A stretch of 64,000 bases of DNA from Gnetum montanum (taxonomy: Eukaryota > Streptophyta > Gnetopsida > Gnetales > Gnetaceae): contig MNCI01003839.1 in NCBI GenBank assembly GCA_015680685.1, positions 1-64,000 of the forward strand. Direction: 5' to 3'. The first letter of the stretch is position 1. Every line of letters starts with the position of its first letter. A model generated the notes under the pieces. The model did no database searches. It was not told the DNA's origin and saw nothing but the letters and a program-made list of their open reading frames with translations. Made by a program: the position numbers and the translations under genes. Shown here piece by piece: positions 11,611 through 22,323 of the stretch.

Positions 11611-12349
11611 TGACGAAGTGTTATTGGCTAGAATTCAAGATGGTTTGAAAAGGGACCCCCATATCATTGATTTTATGAAGCTAATAGAAACTGGGCGAGC
11701 ATCACAGTTCAAAATGAGGGATAAACTGCTTTGGCTTCGGGATAGTCGGATATGCATTCCGGATTGGGATGGCCTACGCAAGGAGATCATCCGAGAATGC
11801 CATGACACACGGTGGGAAGGGCACCCTGGACAGCAAAGGACCTTGGCTCTAATTGAGAGAACCTTCTTCTAGCCAAAAATGTACCGTGATGTGATTGCTT
11901 ATATCCAGAAGTGTTTGGTGTGCCAGCAAGATAAGGGGTCTACTTAGCATCCGAGTGGTCTTCTGCTGCCTTTGGAAATCCCTCGATTTCCATGGGCTAC
12001 AGTGTCTATGGACTTCATCAACGGATTGCAAAATATTCATGGTTTAAGCAGCATTATTGTTGTGGTGGATAAATTCTCTAAATTCTCCATATTCATTCCT
12101 TGTCCATCATAGTGTTCAGCTGAGGGCACGGCCATGTACTATTTTGACAAGGTGGTTCGATATTTTGGGTTACCCATGAGCATCATTTTAGATCGAGATC
12201 CATGCTTCACAAGTGCTTTCTTGTGAGCACTATTTGGCATGATGGGTACCACCCTCAAATTGTCAACAAGTTTTCATCCACAGACCGATGGACAGACAAA
12301 ACGGATGAATCGAGTACTTGAAGAGTATCTTCGTCAATATGTTCATAGT
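11611..12349 (+). pseudogene. Chromovirus integrase N-terminal and core part
   Basis: Integrase that inserts the cDNA. A His/Cys zinc region is visible (HDTRWEGH near 11800; CLVCQQ near 11915). The catalytic DDE triad is recognisable: SMDFI near 12005, ILDRDPCF near 12190 and MNRVLEEYL near 12305, each with the acidic residue in place. Stops are at 11870, 11945 and 12110 (TAG) and 12224 (TGA). The ORF is cut at 12349 by element B and resumes at 20402 in the expected reading position. Confidence 0.92.
12345..12349. repeat. Target duplication of element B, left copy
   Basis: ATAGT here versus GTAGT at 20397-20401: four of five bases match. Removing one copy and the insert lets integrase continue in frame. 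Confidence 0.75.
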
Positions 12350-13719
12350 TGTACTATCTGAAATCGTTGGTGCAAGGCTGGAATGAAACAGACATCGAGA
12401 GATCTATAGACAGGCACAAATGACTCTACCTTCACTTGAGGGCAAGCTGGAATGGATGAAGGTAGAGTGCCTTGAATGGTCCACATGGGAATCAAACGAG
12501 GACTTCCCCAACGTACGCACTTTGTAATGCATTGGGTTATACATAAATGATGCACATTAAACGTAAACCGTAACGTAAACAGGCACAATAATGTAAACTG
12601 GAATGTAAACATAAACTGGAAAAACAAAGAAAACTGCAATAAATTTGGGCAAAAATGTAAACTATTTTGTATTGAAAAAGTGATTACAATGTGCACCGGT
12701 CAGAATGCAGTTGTGCATTAATCACAAGGCAGATGTTTAGCCCCGGTGGGTGATTACGGGTGCTAGAAGATGCAGGTTTTGGGTTGCAGGGAAATGCCAT
12801 GTCCAAGTCTAATGCCCCAGCATGTAGAGGTTGATGCCCCAATTTGCTCAATCTTTTTTTGATTTTGTTTTTTCATGTCTCCATTTGTTAAAATTACGAA
12901 CCCCGATCTAGCGAAAAATTGGGGTTTTTATGAGGTTTTTTTTTTGAGCGCTGGATTCGGATATGGAAGGAGATGAATGGCTATGAGGTGAGAAAAATTC
13001 AAATTGGGAGATAGGTGGTGCGTTGACTGAGTGTAGGATATGTTACAACTGTACAGCGTGCTGCATGCCAGCGTTCTGCATGCCAACGTGTACACGCTAG
13101 GCATGCAAAGTATGTATGCTTAGCATACACACATCTAGATGCATCATTTTGAGGTTGAAACTTGATTTTCAGGTGCCCATGATGATGCCCAATAGTTTCC
13201 CTACCTCTGAGAGTCTATTTTACGTGAAAATCTTGCTCTTTGGTGCCTATTTTGGGCCGTTTTTGATGGTGTACGCTGGGCTGCATGCTGGGCGTGCAGG
13301 CTGGCGTGCAGGAATGAAAACCCATCATTTGGAGCCCAAAACTTCATTTTTAGGAGCCTAAGAGCTGCTAGGGACCTTGGTGAAGGTCCTAGGGGATCCA
13401 GACACTCAGACCTGGCATGTTTTTGCTCATTTTTGGGGCCCATAAGTTGCTATATGCTGGGTTGTACGCTGGCGACTGTACACCAAGGTGTGCCCAGAGC
13501 ATACTTAGTCAAAACCAAGCATTTTGAACCCAAAACTTGAAATTCTTGATGCCAGATGCTGATGTAGTCACTTGTGGGTCCCAAGGCACTCTTTCTTGTT
13601 CAATTATGCTCCGTTTGATGCTATTTTGAGGTTCACAAGTTTTGGTCATGCTGGGAAGCATCATGACTTAGCTTGATTCTTATCTGAAAGTGCTGGGTCC
13701 AAATTTTTGTGGTGTTTCA
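12350..13719 (-). repeat. 3' LTR of element B
   Basis: 1370 bp. On the minus strand it starts TGAAACACCAC and ends GATAGTACA (TG...CA). The bases just upstream on the minus strand (13720-13735: AAATAGGGGCTAA) fit a polypurine tract. It is homologous to 18609-18958 and, inverted, to 18965-20396. Confidence 0.85.
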
Positions 13720-15300
13720 TTAGCCCCTATTTGTTGATGCTTGGAGGAATCGACCCAAGAAGAGTCGATAAAGAAGTACAAAACACCACAAGCAACTTAG
13801 TAGCATTGTGCTTTGACACTTGGCCAGATGTCCTCGCACTATGTTCAGAAGAACTTGGGATTGGGAAGTGAAGTTTTGAGATGATATCTAGAGGAGATGT
13901 TTGCAACTGTGGGATTGGGAATTGATCAAGGGATTGTGCTGGTGTGGGAGAGGAGTATTCATCTTGTGCAAACAAGTCATGTTATTCCTTGTTGATGGTC
14001 AATATTTGGTAGACTTGGAACCAAGGCATGAGAAGTACGTCCTTTGGAGGAACGAGACTCTTGTATCATGTTTGAGAGAACTTGTTGTCACAACCAAAGC
14101 CACGCAATGAGGTGATGCATTCTTTGGACAAATAGAACCCTTGTGGAGTGTCTAAGGGAACCCATTGTTCGATTGCCAAAACCACGTAGTGAGGTGAAAC
14201 ATGGTGGTTTGAGACACGACTACTTCTTTCCAAGACAACTACCTTCCCGCCTGGGGCTGGTATGGGAAGTGCCAAGGGTCTTGTGGTTTATTTTTCTCTT
14301 TACTCTTTTTTTCTTTTCTTTTTCTTTTTATTTTTTGTTCTTTTTCATTCATCCTTTTCTTTGTTTTTTTTTTCATTTTTGTTTTTTTTTTTTTGGAAAG
14401 AGCTTTCTTTCAATTTTACACTCATGCTCATGTGTCGTGTTGTGTGTTGCGACTGCTTGAGAGTGTCGCAGCGTGAAACCGTGTGGTCAAAGTTTTGGGG
14501 TGTACTAGGTGTATCTGGGAACTATGACTAGATAGTAAAAGGAACGAGAGTGTTTGGAAAATGGAGAGTGTATCGGGAACTGGGAATGTACTTTTGAACA
14601 GATTGATTAACCTGGTTGCGTGCGTCAGAAACAATGTGGCACCTTGTCACCGTGATGAAGTGTATCCATGTAGGAGCACCATTGGGTGTCATCCTGCAAA
14701 CACAGCTCCAAGAAGACAAGAAAACCACAAGTGAATGAGTTAGCGAACACTTTAGACACGAATGTGACCGATGCAAATGGAGGCACCAGGTGTAACTTAA
14801 GGTAAACAAAATGAGCAACAATAGTGTTATCAGAGTTGATGTGATGAATGATGCGGCAGGAGTTGATGAAGAAATGTCATGAATTAGAGCATCAGATGAA
14901 TGTGCCAGAGATGATCTTGCTCGTTTATAGTCTTAGCAGACTGTCATGAGTTAGTTTTACGTCATAACTAGTTGGGCGTTGTCAGTTTATCGTCGTAGCG
15001 AACAGTGCGTTGCTAGTTTATAGTCATAGTGGACTAATGCTTACCTTGCTTGTGTAAAGTGTTGTGTTGTATGCATGGTCATGCTATGTGCCTGTGAGAC
15101 CCTACAAAAAAATTAACTAGGAAGAAAACAACATCAAGCGACACATGCTGTACATAGAGTTAGAATGTATGAATGAAAGAAAAGCAATGCAAAAAGTGAT
15201 AGTTTTAGGCCGTTTCGGGCCATAAGCTAGTTTAAGGCCTTTTTGAGCCATTATTAGTTTATCATCATTTCGGACACAGGTTGTGAAGGCCTATTGGGTG
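13720..15300 (-). other. Noncoding 3' region of element B
   Basis: No domain is recognisable. It holds a T-rich tract at 14285-14397 (purine-rich in element sense), matched in position by 59700-59763 in element I, and a cluster of the short motif 'ctagtttatagtcatagtggac' at 14930-15040. The first 65 bp (13735-13800) resemble 59326-59390 of element I, which supports a common 3' end. Confidence 0.6.
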
Positions 15301-15900
15301 GATGGGGCATTGTTGTCACATATGATGATCTCCCTCCCTTCATGGAGGAGGTGGAGTTCTTGGTGGATGGAAGATCACACTGCGCATGACCTAGCTAGCC
15401 AGGGGCATCCTAGGATCATGTTGTAGTCTGGCATCTTGTTGACGACTGTAAAGTTTGCAAACGTGGTGTGCTGGTATCCTATCATGAAGGCGATGTGGAT
15501 TGTGCCTTTAATGGCTACAAATGCTCCATCGAAGGAGTTTAGAGACTCGATTTCAATCGGTTGAATGTTTTGCGTTAGGCCTAATCGTTCGACAATGGAG
15601 TGCGCGACAACATTTTCTGTCGTGCCATCATCAATGTTTACCCTATGTACTATGTATTTTCCGATGTTTACATTAGTGTTCAGTGGTGCATGCTTGACCT
15701 CCCCTCATTTGGGGTCGATCTTGACATCACTATTGCGGAAGGTTAGAGTTGTTGTGTTTGTATCTTATGGTACAAGGGATGTAATGGCTATGGGAATGGT
15801 GTCTTCGGTTGGAGGCATGTTTTCTATAGCAGATGTGTGCTAGTGCTTGACGATGCTCTGGTGATGTTAAGACGAGGTCGAGCAAGGTAGGTGTTACATT
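15301..15900 (-). pseudogene. Protease domain of element B
   Basis: Minus-strand retropepsin-like domain. The active-site block reads VHRVNIDDGTTENVV followed by IVERLGL (near 15620-15680), and the second block reads MPDYNMILGCPWLA (near 15400-15440), matching the ILGRPWL motif of Tat-like proteases. The same two blocks occur in C (VGDGATTNI; NLILGRPWL) and I (VDDGAEINV; NLILGRPWL). It would process Gag. Frame breaks are present, and no RT follows downstream on the minus strand. Confidence 0.75.
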
Positions 15901-18060
15901 CTTATGTTTTAATGCATTGTGTGGATGGGATAGTATGTCTGCAAGGTTGTCATTTATGTTTGTCGTGGTGGGAGCTTCTTCTATTGCGTGAGCCATGATG
16001 TAGAGCTCTTGTGGAGGGGCAATGCACAAGGGTTATTATTTAGTGGACCTAGGGGTAGAGCTAGGACTGATTTGTGGTTTAGGTGTTGGTGACTTGGGTT
16101 TCCACTGCTTGTATGCGGTCAAGTTGCCAGAACTTGGGCTTGGTTTGGGTGTCGTCGGAGCGACTCATGTGTTTAACGTTGTAATGGATGGTTGTTTCCA
16201 GTTTATCGTCTTAGCGGATGGTTGTTGTGGAGCTTTGACCACAAAAGGTGTTGTGGGTTTATGAGGTGGCATTTTGATGACAAAGGGAGGCCCCATGCTT
16301 GTGGATGCAGAGGGGGTAGGACTATCAGGTTGCGCTACATTGAACAATCCTTTCTTTGCCATTCTTTGCANGTCAGGTTGCGCTACATTGAACAATCCTT
16401 TCTTTGCCATTCTTTGCAAATCATTTTGCAAAGTTCAACAAGTGTCTGTGTCATGTCCAGACATCTGGTGGTAGTGGCAGTATGTACTTAAGTCAAAATG
16501 TTGTGGAACACATGCGTTGTATGTTGTAGTGGGATGACTTGCCAATTCACAATGTTTCTAGTTGTTTATGTAGGCATCATCTGATATGTGTTTGCATTGG
16601 ATCAAACCAGCATTAAGTAGCTGTTCTAGTATTTGGGAAGGTTTTCCTGGCAAGGGTATGTATTTGCATTGGGTGTGCTCACGTCTAGGAGCGGTTTGTG
16701 TGGTGGCACCAAAGCTAAAGTTGGCGGCTTGGGGTGTTAAGGCCACGAGCTTATTGGTTGCATGTGTTGGCATGGTGATTGTTGCAATTGTTGCATTTGA
16801 TGTTGCTTGTGTATCCTACGCTATTTGTGTTGTTCGTGTTGGTCGTAGTTGTTGCATTTGTTGTTGTGCATGTTGTTGTTTTTTGTGTTGGCTCCTATAG
16901 GCCAAGTAGGATGCGTCATTGCTTGCTCTTGCTGCCTCTTCTATGCCCTTTGCTTGGTCAAAGGCTTGGGTAAGAGACTTTGGGGCCTGGTAGAGCAGTT
17001 TGGACTTGATGAATTCATTAACAGCACCCTTGAAGATTGTCAAGAGATGTGTCTCCGTGATCGGCTCATACATTTCATTAGCTCTAGTACTCCATCGCTG
17101 GAAGAAGGGTAGTATGGGCTCTAGGGGTCCTTATCTAACGTGGAGGAGCTTGTCAATTGTCACCTTAGGTCTGATGTTGTATCTAAAGCATGTCACAAAT
17201 TGGTGTATGAGGTCCTCGAGGGATGTGATGGAAGCTCGGGGTAGGGCACGGTACAAATTTAGAGCTTTGCCAGTGAGGGATAAGGGAAAGAGACGTAGAA
17301 TGGCATGTGGCCAAGAGTGAAACACAATGGTTTCTATGTGGAATGTGATGATATGTGCATTGGGGTCACTATGACTGTTGTATGTTGTCAGATGTGGCAA
17401 TGAATAGCCCGCAGGTAATGTAAGGGGTGGGACCGTAGGGCAGATTGGATCATCACGGTAAAATTCCACCACCTTGGGTGTGTCGAAGGAGGCAGCCTTA
17501 AGCTGGTTGATTTCCTCCATCAAAGCCTAGATGAGTTGGGACACTTGTTCCCAACTCGTGGATTCACCAGCCAGTTGTGTTGACTGGACTCGCGTAAGTT
17601 GTGCGGTGAAAGGTTAGATCACCGGTTGTGGGCTTTGCGAGTTTAATGCCATGGAAGATGGTTGTCGGTAGTTTAATGTCATACCAGACGTGTGTTGGTA
17701 GTTTAAGGCCATACTGGGTCATGGATAGTTTAACGTGATCCTGGACGGATGATGAGCAGGTGCCTAAGGAACCGGTGAAATAGGCATGACACATGTGGCA
17801 CCTGCATAAATGTTGGGTTGAGGTTGGGGAGTTTGGGGGATGGCCCTAGCATAGGAATAAGGTACTTGTGTTGCTTGGGGCTGGGCCCCATCATACATAC
17901 AAGGTGTTTGGATTGTTTGAGGTTGGACCCCAGTGTGTGTAGACTATGAAGCGAATGCCTTGGGCATGTGCTCCTGTGATTGTTGTGAAGAGGCAAGGCC
18001 CCAAGGGCTGTTGGGTTCAAGGAGGGCCGCGAACCCATACTCGTACGTGGATGGCAATCT
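15901..18060 (-). pseudogene. Gag of element B (decayed)
   Basis: On the minus strand: a Pro/Ser-rich N-terminal region (about 18040-17560), then the Gag core 17523-17131 (VEFYRDDPI, PPLTLPAGYSLPHLT, LTGKALNLYRALPRASI), then HLLTIFKGAVNEFIKSKL near 17030 and a Gln-rich segment, then the knuckle YCHYHQMSGHDTDTC near 16470. This CX2HX4HX4C form resembles the 'YCxFHxxxGHDTxxC' knuckle of Tat-lineage Gags. A Pro-rich tail leads to the protease. Stops and at least one frame change are present. A 46-bp duplication around the N at 16371 lies within it and is probably an assembly join. Confidence 0.8.
16325..16418. other. 46-bp duplication around a single N (assembly join)
   Basis: 16325-16370 equals 16373-16418, with N at 16371; the same pattern as at 8201. 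Confidence 0.8.
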
Positions 18061-18224
18061 CGAGTAAGAGGAAGTCATCTCAGAATCATTATCTTGTGTG
18101 TATTATATGCATTGGACACGATGATCCATGTTGGTGGCAGTTGGTACTTAAACCGAATTGAAGTTAGGTGCGAATTATGGTGAATTCGTCTTTGAAACGG
18201 ATGTGTTTGTGTGTTTTTGTTGAA

Positions 18225-18545
18225 AAACACTGTAGCAGCACTATAGCAGCGTGAAGCACTGTAGCATCGTGAACACTGTAGCAGCGTGAACCCTATAGCA
18301 GCATGAACAATATAGCAGCGTAAACACTGTAGCAGCATAAACCCTGTAGCAACATGAACACTGCGTTTGAACAGGTAACGTAGTAGCGTGAACCCTGTAG
18401 CAGTGTGAACACTATAGCAACGTGAACCCTGTAGCAACGTGAAGCACTATAGCAGTGTGAACATTGTAGCAGCGTAAACACTATAGTAGCGTGAACACTG
18501 TAGTAATGTAAACCTTGTAGCAGTGTGAACACTGCGTTTGAACAG
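18225..18545. repeat. 17-bp tandem array in element B leader
   Basis: About 18 imperfect units of 'cactgtagcagcgtgaa'. A longer punctuating phrase (cactgcgtttgaacaggt) occurs at about 18360 and 18530, suggesting a higher-order duplication of roughly 170 bp. It lies between the PBS and Gag in element sense. I do not see it in the other elements of this family. Confidence 0.85.
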
Positions 18546-18584
18546 GTCACGTGATTAGCGTTTCAATTAAACAAAAAAAAGTGA

Positions 18585-18603
18585 GGCCCTCCTTCTAGCG
18601 TCA
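18585..18603 (-). promoter_or_regulatory. PBS-like 19-mer, element B
   Basis: Minus strand TGACGCTAGAAGGAGGGCC, five bases after the LTR end at 18609. One mismatch to the family consensus. Confidence 0.7.
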
Positions 18604-18608
18604 TTTTT

Positions 18609-18958
18609 TGTACTATCTGAAATCATTGGTGCAAGGCTGGAATGAAACAGACACCGAGAGATCTACAGACAGGCACAAAAGACTCTACCCCTGCTTGAGG
18701 GCAAGCTAGAATGAACGAAGGCAGAGTGCCTTGAATGGTCCACATGTGGATCAAACGAGGACTTCCCCAATGTACACACTTTGCAATGCGTTGGGTTATA
18801 CATAAACAATGCACATTAAATGTAAACCGTAACGTAAATAGGCATAATAATGTAAACTGGAATGTAAACATAAACTGAAAAAACAAAGAAAACTGCAATA
18901 AATTTGGGCAAAAATGTAAACTGTTTTGTATTGAAAAATTCATTACAATGTGCACCGT
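18609..18958 (-). repeat. Truncated 5' LTR of element B (U5 side)
   Basis: A direct copy of 12350-12700 (TGTACTATCTGAAATC inward), correctly placed next to the PBS. It breaks at 18958 after 'gtgcaccg' and is followed within about 6 bp by an LTR in the opposite orientation. Confidence 0.85.
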
Positions 18959-18964
18959 GGCCAA

Positions 18965-20396
18965 TGAAACACCATAAAAATTCGGACCCAGCACTTTCAG
19001 ACAAGAATCAAGCCAAGTCATGATGCTTCCCAGCATGACCGAAACTTGTGAACCTCAAAAATAACATCAAAAGGAGCATAATTGAACAAGAAAGAGTTCC
19101 TCAGGACCCACAGGTAACAACATCAGCATCCAGCATCAAGAATTTCAAGTTTTGGATTCAAAATACTTGGTTCTGACCAAGTATACTCTGGGCACACCTT
19201 GGTGTATGCTCACCAGAGTACAGCAACTTCTGGGCCCCAAAAATGAGCTAAAACATACTAGGATTGAGCATCTAGATCCCCCAGGACCTTCACCAAGGTC
19301 CCCAGCAACTCTTAGGCTCCTGAAAATCAAGTTTTGGGCTCCAAATGATGGGTTTTCAGGCGTGCACGCCCAGCGTACAGCAACTTCTGGGCCCCAAAAA
19401 TGAGCCAAAACATGCCAGGATTGAGCGTCTAGACCCCCCAAGACCTTCACCAAGGTCCCCAGTAGCTCTCAAGCTCCTGAAAATCAAATGTTGGGCTCCA
19501 AATGATGGGTTTTCATTCCTGCACACCCAGCGTGCAGCCCAGCGTACACCATCAAAAACGGCCCAAAACAAGCACCAAAGAGCAAGATTTTCAACCTCGA
19601 AATGATGCATCTACATGTGTGTACGCTGAGCATACATACTCTGCATGCCCAGCATGTACACGCTGGCATGCAGAATGCTGGCATGCAGCACGCTATACAA
19701 TTGTAACATATCCTGCACTTGGTCAACACACCACCTGTCTCCCAATCCGAATTTTTCTCACCTCACAGCCATTCATCTCCTTCCATATTCGAATCCAGCA
19801 CTCAAAAAAAAACCTCATAAAAACCCCAATTCTTCACTAGATCAGGGTTCTCAATTTTGACAAACGGAGACAAAAAAATGAAATCAAGAAAAGACTGAGC
19901 AAGTCAGGGCATCAACCTCTGCACGTTGGGGCATCAGACTTGGACGTAGCATTTCCCTGCAACCCAAAACCTGCATCTTCCAACACCCGTCATCACCCAC
20001 CAGGGCTAAACATCTGCCTTGTGATTAATCCATAACTACGTTCTGACCAGTGCACATTGTAATCACTTTTTCAATACAAAATAGTTTACATTTTTGCCCG
20101 GATTTATTGCATTTTTCTTTGTTTTTCCAATTTATATTTACATTCCAGTTTACATTATTGTGCTTGTTTCTGTTATGGTTTACATTTAATGTGCATCGTT
20201 TATGTATAACCCAACGCATTACAAAGTGTGTACATTGGGGAAGTCCTTGTTTGATCCGCATGTGGACCATTCAAGGCACTCTCCCTTCGTCCATTCCAGC
20301 TTGCCCTCAAGTGAAGGTAGAGTCTTCTGTGCCTGTCTGTAGATCTCTCAGTGTCAGTTTCATTCCAGCCTTCCACCAACAATTTCAGATAGTACA
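18965..20396 (+). repeat. Inverted full-length LTR copy at right end of B
   Basis: Starts TGAAACACC at 18965 and ends ATAGTACA at 20396, the same LTR as 12350-13719 but in the opposite orientation. It contains a 157-bp internal tandem duplication (starts 19218 and 19375) that the left LTR has only once. Confidence 0.85.
19218..19531. repeat. 157-bp tandem duplication in inverted LTR
   Basis: Two near-identical units, each starting GTACAGCAACTTCTGGG and containing 'aggaccttcaccaaggtcccc'. The corresponding part of the left LTR (13320-13460) has one unit. Confidence 0.8.
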
Positions 20397-21115
20397 GTAG
20401 TGACCAAAAGAATTGGCCATTTCTATTAGGGATCACCCAGCTAAGCTATAACATCTAGAAGTCCTTAGCTACTGGGTTCTCTCCTATCAAACTACTAATG
20501 GGAAGGTAGCCCATTACCCCTCATATGGTTACTCCCTCATTGTAGGGTCGACATCCCACAACAAATGAATTCTTGAAGAGGTGGTTTGAAAATGTTGATA
20601 CAACAAAGTATCATCTGGAGAGGGTAGTACAACGAATGAAAAAGTATGTTGACCGAAAAATGTTAGCCTCATGAGTTCAAGGTGGGAGATTGGGTCCTCC
20701 TGAAGTTGGACCCATGTCAGTTTAAACCGAAACAGGGAACTACCTCCAAGCTGATGAGGCAGTATGATGGTCCCTTCTGGATCATCGATCAAATTAACCC
20801 TGTAACATATAAGCTTCAGCTATCAATCAATATGGACCGAGTCCATCCAGTTTTTCATGTCAGCATGTTAAAGCCATTGCCAGATGGGTTCCCATATCCG
20901 GAGAGAAGCCTCTCAATCAGAGAGTGACCTTGTATACAATCTATACAAGGAAAGAGAGTAGAATGCATCCGGAACTTCCGGACCACTGGCAATGGGCCAA
21001 ATTTGAAAGTGGAGTTCCTTGTCCACTGGAAACATCGTCTTAACTAAGACAATAGCTAGGAACTACTGGAGCACTTGAGGTCCCAAGAAAACTTGATCCT
21101 GAACTTTTGTAGGGA
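20397..21115 (+). pseudogene. Chromovirus integrase C-terminus and chromodomain
   Basis: Resumes the integrase at 20402. Visible blocks are LKRWFENVDTT near 20575, the GPY/F-like segment ([10 protein letters not shown] near 20690; [13 protein letters not shown] near 20760; [12 protein letters not shown] near 20845), then a chromodomain (LKVEFLVHWKHR near 21005 and a DNS-ELLEHL block near 21050). The chromodomain would bind modified histone tails and steer integration. One frameshift near 20665 separates the first and second parts. Stops follow in the chromodomain. The normal order and spacing relative to the part before 12349 show this is one gene split by element B. Confidence 0.88.
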
Positions 21116-21759
21116 GCAAGCAATTGACCTCCCACCTTGGCTGCTCCAATGATGGATGGACAAACCTCCCATATGAAAAAAAAAATCAGAAGTGGTGCGA
21201 CATGTGGTGCCTTATAGGATTCGAGAGCAAATTCCTATGGGAGTCAAACTCAAACAGGGGAGGAATGTGCTTGGAGCCATTCAAAGTGCTCTATAGGCGA
21301 TGGGGCTTAAGATTCAAAGAGTGTTGAACTTAAGACCCCTAGATCTTTGGATCAAACGAGTCAGGGGATGCCTTGGAACTCTTGGATCCCTAGGTCAGTG
21401 CATTCTATCATGTTGCAATGGTAGACCACTTGATGTCCTCCCATAGCTTGGCATATTAGGCCAGGTATGGAAGGATGGACAATCCCAGTCTTGAGGAGTC
21501 ATGCTCTTGACTTGGGTGTCAAATGCTAGGATGAGTTCGGATCCTAGGAAGACAGTTGAGTTCAATGAAAAATGCTTTAAGGCCTTAGGCCCTAGCAGTT
21601 GGACCTTCTAGAACCAAAGATCCCTTTGAATTTGACTCAAAGTAGCATGGGCATACTTCCCTGGAATTGACGAAATTCTCCCCTGGTTTTGATGTAGCAA
21701 CCTTGTGGGCTACCCAAGCCATGCTCCGAGGTCGTTGCTCATTTTAAGCAGGGGAGAAT
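21116..21759 (+). other. Chromovirus 3' untranslated region and polypurine tract
   Basis: About 640 bp without coding similarity, ending in AGGGGAGAA (21750-21758) directly before the 3' LTR, as expected for the plus-strand primer of a gypsy element. Confidence 0.75.
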
Positions 21760-22323
21760 TATTAGACAGGTAGCAAGGTTGCTGGTAGCCTCCTACCTTC
21801 CCCATGGTTTGGGGGCCGTGGGTGCACAAGGGGTCCCACGCTCCTTGTGTCTTCAGAACCATACTGGCATGGCAATTCCATGCACTAGTAAGAGGAGGCT
21901 ATGATCTACCTCATTACCCCACTCAGTAGGACCTTGCTTGGGAGGGTTGCATAGTTCAACTCTGCGTTGGGGTGGTTTTACCAGGTGTGTCATGGGATGT
22001 TCTATGGGATGTTGCAAGTGCTCTTTGGAGCACGACACCAACTACTAGCACGTGGTGATGAGTTTGGATGGTTCAGCTAGTAGTCCCCATGGTGTCCACG
22101 TGAGTGGAACAAGGGAGTGCTATCTAGTGTGTTAGTGTATCATGAATATTGTTTATGAAACACCACTCAAGAGACATGCTAATGCTAACACATTGTTTGT
22201 TGGCATGTGTTTCAGGCTTGTTGATTGTTGAGGTGTATTCCTCTTGAGTTTTGTCCTGATTCAGAATCTTCTTGGGAAACTCATGGGGTGTCAAACAACA
22301 TGCTCAGGGACAACATTGTTACA
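21760..22323 (+). repeat. 3' LTR of chromovirus
   Basis: 564 bp, starting TATTAGACAGG (ancestral TG mutated to TA) and ending ATTGTTACA. Followed by TCAAG, the exact copy of the duplication at 7410-7414. Confidence 0.9.

Larger units (their letters stand above)
12350..20396 (-). mobile_element. Gag-protease LTR element B with inverted terminal LTR
   Basis: Coding is on the minus strand. From left to right: 3' LTR (12350-13719), noncoding 3' region, protease, Gag, 17-bp repeat array, PBS-like 19-mer, the first 350 bp of a 5' LTR (18609-18958, same orientation as the left LTR), and then a full LTR in the opposite orientation (18965-20396). Both outer ends therefore show the U5 terminus (TGTACTATCTGAAAT inward from each side). 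It lacks RT, RNase H and integrase. It is inserted in the chromovirus integrase, with a near-perfect 5-bp target duplication. Confidence 0.85.
7415..22323 (+). mobile_element. Chromovirus (Ty3/gypsy), split by element B
   Basis: A complete LTR-to-LTR element. Two 564-bp LTRs (7415-7978 and 21760-22323) flank PBS, Gag, protease, RT, RNase H, integrase and chromodomain, all on the plus strand. The 5-bp target duplication TCAAG is identical at 7410-7414 and 22324-22328. Without element B and its duplication the length is about 6.86 kb, normal for a plant chromovirus. The LTRs look roughly 90% identical by eye, so the insertion is old. Coding order PR-RT-RH-IN and the chromodomain define the group. 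I do not assign a named clade. Confidence 0.92.

Noticed and set aside
14143-14531. Phe-rich hydrophobic ORFs resembling membrane proteins
   Set aside because: They come from the T-rich tract of element B's noncoding 3' region.
16586-16973. Plus-strand Val/Cys-rich ORFs
   Set aside because: They are antisense to the Gln-rich part of element B's Gag (CAA/CAG runs read backwards).
18225-18545. CRISPR-like array
   Set aside because: Units are contiguous 17-bp imperfect repeats without unique spacers or cas genes, in a plant retroelement leader. The 50-bp and 81-bp arrays are rejected for the same reason.
18075-18550. Minus-strand Cys/Leu/Tyr-rich ORFs
   Set aside because: They are translations of the 17-bp repeat array and change frame with every indel.
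19145-19610. Several ORFs on both strands within the inverted B LTR
   Set aside because: They fall in an LTR and are repeated because of the 157-bp duplication.
12350-20396. Element B as a DNA transposon with long terminal inverted repeats
   Set aside because: The repeats are LTRs with TG...CA ends, a PBS, Gag and protease, and a 5-bp duplication; a third copy lies in direct orientation beside the PBS. No transposase is present.
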